Assembly (NCBI GenBank): GCA_037447655.1 | Contig: JBBHKE010000099.1 | Location: forward strand, 62,001 to 126,000 | Direction: 5' to 3' | DNA length: 64,000 nt | From: Zygnema cylindricum | Taxonomy: Eukaryota; Streptophyta; Zygnematophyceae; Zygnematales; Zygnemataceae | In this document: positions 55,566 to 64,000 of the stretch, one piece after another | How the letters are laid out: each line of letters opens with the position of its first letter | Numbering within the stretch: the first letter of the stretch is position 1 | Program-made: the position numbers and the translations under genes | Notes under the pieces: generated by a model | The model's input: only the letters and a program-made list of their open reading frames with translations | Databases searched by the model: none | What the model was told of the DNA's origin: nothing

Positions 55566-56410
55566 TTAGTCACGAAGACCGGCATAGTAAATGTGATGAT
55601 GAAAAAAAGGACGAGGGAGAGGTTTGGTGAGAAAATCGGCAAGTTGAGAGTCGGATGCACAATGAGAGAAGGAAACGGTACCATCAAAAATTTTATCACG
55701 CGTAAAATGAAATTGTATATCAATATGTTTGGTGAGTGTATGATGGATAGGATTTTTCATAAGAGCCAATGCCCTTTGAGAGTCACAAAAAATGGGGGTG
55801 GGAGATGATGGAGGAAAAGAGAGATCGGTAAGAAGGCGTCGGAACCAAATAGCCGATTTCGTGGCGGTAGTGTCGGCCATATATTCCGCCTCCATTGAGG
55901 AAAGAGCAAGATTGTTTTGTTTGCGGGATGACTAAGAGACAAGACCACCACCTAGAGAAAAACATACATAAGCTAATGGATATGGAACGACGATCGTCGA
56001 GTTGATTTCCCCAATCCGCATTGCAGAATCCAATAATCGAAGTGTCCGGAGAAAAAGAAAAGGAGGAGTACGAGTGAGGAGAAGTATGGGAAAAAGAGAG
56101 GTGAAGGTCTTTCGTCCCTTGGAGGTATCGAAAGACACGCTTGGCGGCTTGGAGATGAGTTTGAGTGGCACAATGCGAAAATTGAGACAAAAGACAAACA
56201 ACAATACATATATCCGGCCGTGTACCAAGCATAGCATACATTACTTTTCCAATAATCGACCGATAGAGTGAGTTTATATCTCCTTGGGCATTCCCATCGG
56301 AGGACTCTTTTGTGAGAGTGGTATTCGGATCAAGAGGGTAAGGCGCCGAATTGCAATCAGACATTGCAAAATGCTCAAGAAGATCAAGAATGTAGTGCTC
56401 TTGACTCAGT
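55566..56410 (-). pseudogene. Copia-C RT end and RNase H, 5'-truncated
   Basis: Minus-strand coding starts at the papain junction with the RT segment [14 protein letters not shown], then [39 protein letters not shown] and YLQGTKDLHLSFSHTSPH. It changes frame within RNase H near 55890, where MEAEYMADTTATKSAIWFRR, IFCDSQRALALMKNP and LTKHIDIQFHFTRDKIFDG continue to LADFLTKPLPRP and the stop. Motif wording is closest to copia-B, so they are one lineage. Gag, protease, integrase and most RT are missing. Confidence 0.85.
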
Positions 56411-56608
56411 GTTTCTCATGCGGTGTAGACCATAATGTGGTTGTTGTTGGTTACGACATCTTATCTATACCTCCGTTTTGGCTCGTTCGCAACTCATGGG
56501 GAACCAGTTGGGGAGAAAATGGCTATATGCGAATCAAAATTACTGGAGGAGTTGGAATCTGTGGGATAAATAGCCTCCCGGCTCTTATACCAATAATGCA
56601 ATCGCCTT
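56410..56608 (+). pseudogene. Papain-family cysteine protease, C-terminal catalytic exon
   Basis: Encodes [13 protein letters not shown] with the active-site His (56431-56433), then [20 protein letters not shown] with the active-site Asn (56491-56493), and [18 protein letters not shown], a typical papain/RD21 C-terminal end. The part with the catalytic Cys and the propeptide is absent: antisense copia-C sequence abuts the exon at about 56410. The exon ends at a good donor (CCTT|GTAAGT, phase 1). In the family this domain hydrolyses proteins in vacuole or apoplast; this copy cannot, as it lacks half the fold. Confidence 0.88.
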
Positions 56609-57126
56609 GTAAGTTTTCACCTTTGCACTTTTGGTCTTAAAAATCCTCGACCACCGAAATATTTTCCTCTAGGTTTTTTTTTTAGCATTTGTAACAAGGC
56701 TACTACACCAACGACCTGGTATGACAAAATTTTATCTGAATTTTAATCGTAGCATTGAAGATTGACTTATTATTGAAAGACTTAACCATGCTTTTACTGA
56801 GTTTTTCAGACACTGTATTCCACATTTTTGTTTTATATTCAAAGAACAAGCACTTAGTATAAAACTTCTACAGTTTCTGCGACATTTCCGACAGCCAAGT
56901 GCAAGTATAAAAACCATACAGCCTACAATACTGAACTTAGCTTCGGCTAGAAAATCATCTTTTGATTACCCATTGAGTTTCTATTAGCGCTGATATAAGT
57001 TCTCCTAGACTGGATGCCTACCAAAATAACTCATCTTTTCCTAAGTCGGTATAGAAAAATTGCCCCTCAACAGCTACATAGACATATTTCATTCGGGAAT
57101 ACTCGGGAATGGTGTGTCTTTTCCAG

Positions 57127-57309
57127 TCAATGACCCCTGCAACACCATCAATTTCGCCAGCAACAATCTAACGAACGATAACGCCCCTGGACGCTCCAAC
57201 CCATGCGGTAATGGCAAATGCATTCGAAACGGGACCACCAATCTTTGCAAATGTGACAATCCATTTGTGGCTGTTGACAATACCGATGGCTCGCAAACCT
57301 GTGCTCCAG
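57127..57309 (+). pseudogene. Papain/LysM gene: cysteine-rich EGF-like exon A
   Basis: Acceptor CTTTTCCAG and donor CCAG|GTACAA bound this exon. Splicing from the papain exon is in phase (T + TC) and gives NDPCNTINFASNNLTNDNA followed by NPCGNGKCIRNGTTNLCKC and NTDGSQTCAPG. Six Cys with CGNGxC and CxC spacing resemble a plant EGF-like module. It ends in phase 1. Confidence 0.75.
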
Positions 57310-57429
57310 GTACAAATTCAAGCAGCTCTATTAGTGGCTTTGGACTGCATAATGCTGCTTTATGGTCCGTTGAGTGTGAATTTACTTATTTATGATCTGA
57401 TACGCTTTATGGTCGAGGATGCATGGCAG

Positions 57430-57573
57430 CATCCCCATGTACCTTCAGTCCACGAAATCCTTGTGGTGTAGGAACCTGTTTGGACTCTTCATTTCCTCCG
57501 GGAACTTATGTATGCATATGTCCACCTGGCTATGTGGTGGACTCTTAAAGTGGCCCCCTCACTTTTGTATCAG
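57430..57573 (+). pseudogene. Papain/LysM gene: EGF-like exon B with nonsense codon
   Basis: The acceptor GGCAG|CA keeps the phase-1 frame from exon A. The exon reads SPCTFSPRNPCGVGTCLDSS, then PPGTYVCICPPGYVVDS, where TAA (57546-57548) interrupts, then SGPLTFVSG before donor CAG|GTAAGG, again phase 1. CxxxxC and CxC spacing and PPGY match EGF-like modules. The single TAA marks inactivation, unless it lies in an alternative intron. Confidence 0.7.
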
Positions 57574-57620
57574 GTAAGGATCTAGGGGATGTCTACAATC
57601 GATACGGACATTGACTTACA

Positions 57621-58056
57621 ATTGTATTTAGGGTCCATGAAGTTGCTGAACTAGATTCTGTCTTATCAACCTTAGTAGAGAGTCGTGGTTTTTACATCAC
57701 TAACCACCATCGGCAAGGTCAAATCTACTCATGCCGTGAGTCTAATTTATTTTGTTTCATTTTTTTTATGGGTGTTTTTTTTTTTTTTGTTTTTTTATAT
57801 GCCACCTACAAATGAGTTAGGAGGAAAGACACCCATTGTGGTAGGTCAGTGCCTATATCAATGTGGATATAAAAAAATGACAAAAAAACATATATTTTCG
57901 AACATGATCCGTGATAATAATAGTGGGACTGCCCGGTGGCCAGATGGGACCAATCCCGTGAAGTACTTTGTGGTACCAAATGGAGTTAATGTGACCTGCT
58001 ATGACATTTATCTCATTTACAGCATCAAGAAAGAAGTATTTTTTTCACAAAATAAG
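57621..58056 (+). pseudogene. Papain/LysM gene: LysM-like first half
   Basis: An open stretch near 57622-57740 (VHEVAELDSVLSTLVESRGF) may be a first LysM-like or linker exon, but its phase does not fit exon B. A clearer exon, about 57820-58056, encodes GQCLYQCGYKKMTKKHIF and then VKYFVVPNGVNVTCYDIYLI with YSIKKEVFFSQNK. The Y-V-P-G-V-T-C-YDI-Y-I pattern fits LysM, the short fold that binds N-acetylglucosamine polymers. It ends at donor AAG|GTGACA in phase 0. Confidence 0.55.
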
Positions 58057-58366
58057 GTGACATTTAGTGAATGAATTGTGTGTTGTGTTTGTCTGTTTCC
58101 TTAAACACCATGCAGATTCATGCTTTTAGATTTCTATTCCTTAATGAAGTTTTACTGTTACTGACTACACAAAGCTATACTCGGTACTATTACATTTTTA
58201 TTGGCCGCGCATCTTGGATAAGGGCATCTGTAGTTATTTTTGCACTTGTCAGTTCAATAAGATATTTAATAAGACCAGTTAAAATAGTGTCCAGAAGGTA
58301 TTTTCTTTTGTTTTCATTTTCAGATTACCTCCTAATTTAACGCCCGTATGTTCAATTTTGTGGCAG

Positions 58367-58456
58367 GGTATCAACTGCTCCATTCCATTATCGCCCAACA
58401 CAACTATTAATGTGACTACCTCCAAAAACTGTTTTCTCCTATATGCCATCAACGAG
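58367..58456 (+). pseudogene. Papain/LysM gene: LysM second half
   Basis: The acceptor GTGGCAG joins in phase 0 to the preceding exon, giving SQNK-GINCSIPLSPNTTINVT. N-(P)GINCS-PL-P is the usual C-terminal half of a LysM. It continues SKNCFLLYAINE to a donor GAG|GTTAGA. The intron within the LysM (58057-58366) is supported by frame continuity. No further exon was recognised downstream. Confidence 0.65.
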
Positions 58457-60773
58457 GTTAGAACATGCTTTGGCCTCCATACCGCAATGAAGTGAATGGC
58501 AAATAATTGTGAAAAACTATCTTACATGATTGAATCATAGAGGATTTGATATTGGAGTAAGAGATTATTTAAAGAGGATAGAGAAGAGTTTATCTTTGAA
58601 GAGAGAAGAAGAGGAGAGAAAAGTTGATGTAAGAGGATTCGGCCAGAAACACTTAAATATATTTTTGGTCGATTATCCTCTTGCTGTTTATGAGCTTCCA
58701 CTGTGTAATGTTTTATGTTTTTGAGCATTTAATTTGAGTGGGTATTTATTTTAAAGATCCAATAATTGGTATAGGAGCAGGTTATGCTTCAGTTTATGAG
58801 AGACGTGTAAGCAATGGGAAGGAAGAGTGCATTCAGTTTTGAGGTGCTCAGTTTGAAGCTTCCCTTCCGTCGGACCCTTCAAGTTCGGGAAAATTTGCAA
58901 TTCGGATGTTTGGCTACAAAATTCAGTGGATGAGTTGATGAAATTTATGAAGAAGAAAAAGAGGAGATATCGGATTTTTGTTCCGGTTTGAAAGAAGATA
59001 ATATTAGAGATGAAGTGGAGAAAGAGAGAGGTTGGTGTATGGGAAAAAGAAGAGGATTAATATTTCCCCCGTGGCGGCTTCGACGTTCGTTCGGAGAAAC
59101 CGTTCAGTTTTTTATTTGAGTTTTATTTGAGGAAGAATCTCGGATGTATGGAGTCCCGAGTAATTTGGAAGATCAATTTCCGAAAGTGTTCATCAAATTG
59201 ATGTGATGTATTGATGCCCTATTGCAATTTAAATCAAAAGGAGAAAAGAGAAGAATCATCTAACGGATGTTTCGGATCCTTGTTTTATTTTGATGGAGAT
59301 AGAGATGAGAGTGGAGGAGACGAGTATGTGAAGAAAGAGAAGGGGAAATTGTCACGTATACTTTCATGGAGGAGAGGTGACATTTTTGGAGTTTGAGGAA
59401 ATATTATTCCTCAATGTTACTTGATTCATTTTTGGAGGAAATGGGTCGTGTAAGAGGTGACCAAGCGATTGCGGTATTGACCGCGACCGTGTTGATGATT
59501 TTGAATTTGGAAATTATGTCAATTATGGGAATGATACCGACGACGGACTATTATTTTCGATTTGTATTTATTTGATGAAAGAGGAGAAAGAAAAGGGGAA
59601 AGTGTTACTTTGAAATTTTGAGGTGTATTGGTGACATTTACGGAGTTCGGGGATATATTATTCCTCAATGTTACTTCAATTATTTCGGTGGAGGAAGAGG
59701 TCGTGCAAGAGGAGACCAAGGCGATCGCGGTGTAGGCCGCCGCCTTGATAGGTGGTTATGAATTTGGAATTTATTTTTATGGAAATGATTGATTCGGTGA
59801 GTGGAGAAAAAGATCGGATGGAAATTTTGATCTTAATGAGGAGAGTAAAATTTATGATTTCTTGTCCATTGCGGATTCCGAATTAGAGGAGAAACCGTAT
59901 GTCCATTTTCGGTTTGAATAAATGAAGGAAAATGTTGACATTAAGAAAGACATTGAATTTGAAACGATGATTGGAGTGATTGAATTTTTAATTCCCGAGT
60001 GATTTTGAATTGCTCGAAATTTAAAGGGTTTTTAATTGAGTTTACAATTAAGCTTCAACGTTGTGGAATTGGAGGAAGAAAAAGAAAAATGTTTGAATGA
60101 GTTTTTGTATTATGAGGGGGAAGAAGCCAAATAAGTTTTCTTATTTTCGGCAAGGAGAAATGGTTTCAAACTCACGTCATTCTATTTCGGACGTGAGAGA
60201 AATCAACTATATTTATTGACTATTGTGTGCGAGAATTCTGCTTGGAGCCCACATTCGTATTTCGAATTAAGAGGATTCGGAAAGTGAGAAACGATAATGG
60301 AGGAGGCAAAAGTGGAGAGAATTGAAAATAATGAGAGTGAATTGAAGTTAAATTTTCGTGTATGCGTGCAATTTTTTTGTACGCACACATATTGAGTGAC
60401 GCGGCTATTTGTACGGTCACCAATTTAAGAGGAGTTCTAATTAATTTTGATTGTGTTGGTTGAAAGTCCGAGAGTGGGTTATATAGAGCCTTCTAAAATA
60501 GAGTGGAGGTCAGCAAAATCGCTTAAACGATTTGTTACACGCGCGAGAATCTTGATTTATATTTACACAATCTAATTTCGCGCATATATGAGAGGAGGAG
60601 AGTTGTTTCGAAATTCGAACAGAAAGTAGATTATGTGTCGGTTGCAAGTCCGAGAAGGGGTCATATGAAAGCCTCTAAAATAGAGTTGCGGTTAACGGCT
60701 ATGTGGGTTGGTAAAGGTGCCGTGGAGATTTAGATTTTTTCACAATCTGATTATGGCGTACTGGTGAAAGGAC
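58457..60773 (+). other. Purine-rich decayed DNA, probable old copia 5' part
   Basis: 59376-59490 is directly duplicated at 59630-59745 (period ~250 bp; TATTATTCCTCAATGTTACTT in both). 60460-60560 is loosely repeated at 60640-60740 (AAAATAGAGT.G.GGT core). Because a copia RNase H relic follows, this may be its degraded upstream region, but I recognise no gag or integrase motif. Confidence 0.35.
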
Positions 60774-61410
60774 GTGAGTATGTACTTTCGAGTTAGAAGA
60801 TTACTGGATATTTTGGCGATCTTTATTTTTGTGTCGTCTGCGTATATCGTCAGGTGGCGTAAAGCCGTTATGGTACAATACCCGTACCATGTGACTTCAT
60901 TTTTTTTTGTCCACGAAAAACTATTTATTTTTGGAGTTACATTTGACGAAAGAGAAGTCGTTCCGTACAGACAGGCGATTGGACGCTTGGTGTACTTTGG
61001 AGAAGGAGCGATGATGCCGGATATTCAAACGGTTGTTTTGGTCGTCGTCATATATTGGCGGGCAGGAGTTATTCCATGACAGTCAAGCGAATCTTTCGAT
61101 ACACTTTTTGTTACGATTGATTTGGGACACGTCTTGTGATTGGTGAAGATTCATTTGATGGCGTTGATTGGAGCGGCAGTTTTCTACCTTGGTTTCAAAA
61201 ATTCAACGGCCTGTTACTTATTAATTTGGAGCCGCAGTCGATTATTGTTTTGACAATGTTCAAACAAATGAGGATGTGCCACGTGGAAATTTTGTGTATG
61301 ATTACGCAATCATTTATGATACTTTTTTGAGGAGTAAGCGACAACGAATTGAATTTCGTTATGCTTGTGAAATCTTGGACTTTTGCGTCAATCGGCAGAT
61401 TGACCAGTGT
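60774..61410 (+). pseudogene. Decayed copia RT/RNase H relic, 5' of the H2 insertion
   Basis: The frame 60774-61079 ends with VPYRQAIGRLVYFGEG followed by MMPDIQTVVLV, a decayed form of the copia junction (PYRxAIGxLxYLxxGTRPDI). Further along, RIEFRYACEILDF near 61335-61380 resembles the KHIELRYHFVREI segment near the end of copia RNase H. Multiple stops and frame changes lie between. The rest of that segment lies after the H2 insertion, at 63061-63130. Confidence 0.5.
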
Positions 61411-63060
61411 CAGAGGTCGCAAAAGTCAAAAAAATTCATACCCGAAACCGACCGTTTTTTTTTTTTCAAAATCTGAGTAACCGACGCTTGACCGAGTTTT
61501 GTCACGCTCCAAAATTGTTAACCGTTAGCCGACCGTCGTTTACGAAAAAAAAAAATAACCGAATCTTGATTTTTCGCGACTAACCGTGCCAGCCCGTAAC
61601 CGAAAAAGTACAAAACTAATCAATGTACGACGCAATAAGCCAATAATTACAATTTGTCGCGTTCCCTAAGATTTGCGAAATGAATAGTGTTATTACTGTG
61701 TTAGATTTGCGACGCTTTGTCGCGTTGCCTAAGATTTGCGAAATGAATTCTGTACTACCGTGTCAAATTTGCGACGCTTTGTCGCGTTACCTAAGATTTT
61801 CGAAATGAATAGTATACTACCGTGTCAGATTTGCGACGCTTCGTCGCGTTCCCTTTGATTTGCGAAATAAATAGCTTACTACAGTACCGTGTCAGATTTG
61901 CGACGCTAACCATGATGTCACGTACTTCCACGATGCCAAAGAGTACAAAGTACATGAATGTTGGATTATCTTTTTGTAAGGGTGCGTCTCTGTGTGCTTA
62001 AGTAAGGGTTTTTTCTGTCGTTTTCCTGTAAAACTTAGAGCCGTACCGCGTAAGTTTCAACCGTACAATAAAATATAAGAAAAGAGAAGTACATTTTGCG
62101 TCATCATCGAATTTAAAATGTACTACATCTTGTCGTCTTGTGTTCTTCGACCCACTTCGACGACAAAAAAAGTCATCTTCAACCTTATCTTTAAAATACA
62201 GGGCCGATGTGTTTTAAAATTAGGGATTTTCTATAAACAAATAGGAACACGTATTCGCACGTGTAATGTTTTGTTCAGAAAGTTCAAACGATTTCAAGCG
62301 ACGTGGAAGTGTACACGATTCGCGATGTTTTGTCCGTTTTTGTTTAATACGACAAAGAGAAGTACATAGTTTGTTTTGTTTTGTCCGTTTCCATCCGGTA
62401 AGTATTTTTTTTTGCAGGGGTCTCAAGGTTCCGATGCCATTTCACGTCGAGCCGACAATAGACGAAAAGTCAAAACGCATCTTCTTCAACCGTGAAACGG
62501 CACAGGCTAGAGGGCGGTAGGTCTACAATGTCACGAAAAATCACGCGACGTCACAAGCAGCTACGAAAAATGACGTGGGTCATCACAGATTGTAGACGTT
62601 GATAGCCGTCACGGGCATTGTCGACGTATACAATCATCACGCCCTTAAGTGACAATTTCGTTTGGTACACATAGGGACACCCGAAATCCGGGTCCGCCGG
62701 ATCTGCCCTAAAAAACAAAAAAAAATCTCTAAGTTTGAAGTACAAAGAGACGCACCCTAAGATTCGCGAAATGAATAGTGTTAGTACCGTGTCAGATTTG
62801 CGACGCTAATCATGATGCCACGTACTTCCACGATTCCAAAAGTACAAAGAACAATAATGTTGGAAAAAAAAAGTACAAATTTTTCTTTTTTTTTGGTTTT
62901 TTGTTTGACCGACCATAACTAACAGTTTTTTTTTTCTTGGTGAGTCAACCGACCGTAACAGCCCGACCCCCAAAATTTGGCAACCGAATCCGTTCCGGAT
63001 CCGGCGCGGGCAGTCAGTTAACGGTCGGTCACGGTTTCGGTTGACCGTTTGCTACCTCTG
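61411..63060. mobile_element. H2 hAT-like element in the decayed copia
   Basis: Ends CAGAGGTCGCAAAAG and GTTTGCTACCTCTG, flanked by ACCAGTGT (61403-61410) and ACCGGTGT (63061-63068), an 8-bp duplication with one change. Orientation is inverted relative to 52371: GAATCCGTTCCGGATCCGGC lies at its right side. The ~63-bp tandem units (TTTGCGACGCTTTGTCGCG) occupy 61660-61920, with part of a unit repeated after a nested insertion (61980-62757). Non-coding. Confidence 0.85.
61980..62757. mobile_element. TIR element nested in H2, TAA duplication
   Basis: Ends GGGTGCGTCTCTGTGTGCTT and the complement of AAGTACAAAGAGACGCACCC, flanked by TAA on both sides (61977-61979, 62758-62760). A 3-bp TAA/TTA duplication fits PIF/Harbinger (Tourist-like). 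778 bp, no transposase seen. Confidence 0.7.
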
Positions 63061-63471
63061 ACCGGTGTTGCGTTTGGTCCATTGATGTTTATTTTGGAGG
63101 ATTTTGAAGTTCGACGATTCACACAATAAAGAGGGGGATTGTTACGTTATTGTGCGAATCGTCAAAGAGGACTAAATTGCATGGAGTTTTGAATTGAGGA
63201 GTTTTGGCTATTTTGCCAATGAGAGGGGGATTGTTAGATTCATTGTTGAATCGCGCGGAGTGACGCTTCAATGAACCGCAATGTATTTCGCATTCGCGTA
63301 CGAAGCGCTCAACTTCGATTCGCGTCTATGTAATTGTATGGAGATATTTCGTGCGATTACTTCGCACGGGTGTACTTGTGATGATTTGAGTTGGACGTCA
63401 CTTTCATATAACGTTGGCGATCGAAGCGTTCAACTTCGATTCAAAAGTACAAATTTGGAGTATTATTGGTA
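63061..63471 (+). pseudogene. Decayed copia: 3' coding end, polypurine tract and LTR start
   Basis: After the H2 insertion the old coding sequence resumes for about 60 bp. GAGGGGGATTGTTACG (63131) and GAGGGGGATTGTTAG (about 63223) both look like a polypurine tract followed by an LTR TGTTA start. The second may be a partial duplication. The putative LTR is then cut by the H1 copy at 63472. Confidence 0.45.
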
Positions 63472-64000
63472 ATGTTGTGTATCGGTAAAAAACTTATCGC
63501 GGTAACACCGATACCGATAGTTATCGGTTATCGAACGGTCAGAGGTCCCGATATATCGGTCTGGGACCAACAAATTCCATATCGGCAATAACTTTTTAAA
63601 AATAAAATATGCATACAATAGTACTGTATAACATACTGTATTATATTATTTTCATTATATAGCGTGGAATGCCACGTATAAGAATCTGTTCCGCGTATCT
63701 ATTTAACTAAAAAATTTTACGGACAGCGCTGCACATAAACGTAGACAATATATGTTAATACTTTATTGTTATAAATGTATACTATCGAAATGAAAAAAAT
63801 AAAATACATAGTAAAATTTCTGAATCAAACTTTTTCCAAAAAAAGATGAACAGACTGAAAGAAGCAGACGAACACACCTGTCAGACTGCCGCCATTTCCA
63901 GACGCCATATTTTGAAAATTCTGGCAGCAGGAATTTTGAAAACCCCCTTAAATTAGGAGTTATGATGGAAAAATAGCCATTTTTTACCGGAATCAGGAGT
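63472..64000. mobile_element. H1 hAT-like element, runs off the window
   Basis: Starts TAATGTTGTGTATCGGTAAA and closely follows 51488-51720 (ATCGAACGGTCAGAGGTCCC, CCAACAAATTCCATATCGGC). The right end and target duplication lie beyond the window. Confidence 0.8.

Overview
The window looks like transposon-packed nuclear DNA of a plant-lineage (streptophyte) eukaryote. The evidence is an initiator tRNA-Met gene of plant type (50175-50246), Ty1/copia retrotransposons, phase-consistent spliceosomal introns in two broken genes, and many TIR elements with 8-bp or TA target duplications. I cannot name the species. No complete protein-coding host gene is visible. The only host features I can support are the tRNA gene, a broken two-repeat cysteine-rich (PAN/Apple-like) secreted-protein gene on the minus strand (38736-44540), and a 5'-truncated papain/EGF-like/LysM gene on the plus strand (about 56410-58456).

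Layout. 1-5950: low-complexity and minisatellite DNA with one 210-bp MITE. 5950-6833: a TIR element with strong hairpins. 6910-20157: one tandem copia array, LTR-gag fragment-LTR-internal-LTR-internal-LTR, bounded by a single 5-bp duplication TAGGG. Its first complete internal region carries a primer binding site complementary to nucleotides 25-39 of initiator tRNA-Met, and its gag is split by an 854-bp hAT-like element with 8-bp duplications. 20467-21936: two more TIR elements. 23131-23542: assembly gap. 23.6-37.4 kb: nested MITEs, a 2.5-kb foldback element with two later insertions, minisatellites and low-complexity tracts. 38.7-44.5 kb: the PAN-like gene, interrupted by a copia element in circularly permuted order (gag-pol-LTR-leader) flanked by 116-bp duplications of the host exon. 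45-50 kb: MITEs and decayed repeats. 50.2-53.3 kb: the tRNA gene, a 38-bp-arm hairpin, and a hAT-like element nested inside another, both with exact 8-bp duplications. 55.2-56.4 kb: a 5'-truncated copia fused to the papain/LysM pseudogene. 58.5-63.4 kb: a very decayed copia whose RNase H end is split by a hAT-like element that itself carries a Harbinger-like insertion. From 63472 another hAT-like copy runs off the window.

How the parts relate. The elements depend on host machinery or on autonomous relatives elsewhere; nearly all coding copies carry stops, frameshifts or changed catalytic residues, so none should be autonomous now. Family names used here are local labels: copia-A (6910-20157), copia-B (39485-44356), copia-C (55248-56410), H1 (hAT-like, ends TAGTGTTGTGTATCGG), H2 (hAT-like, ends CAGAGGTCGC), M1 (TA duplication, ends CACCGTGAATCGC), M2 (ends TAGGGTRAMCTTC).
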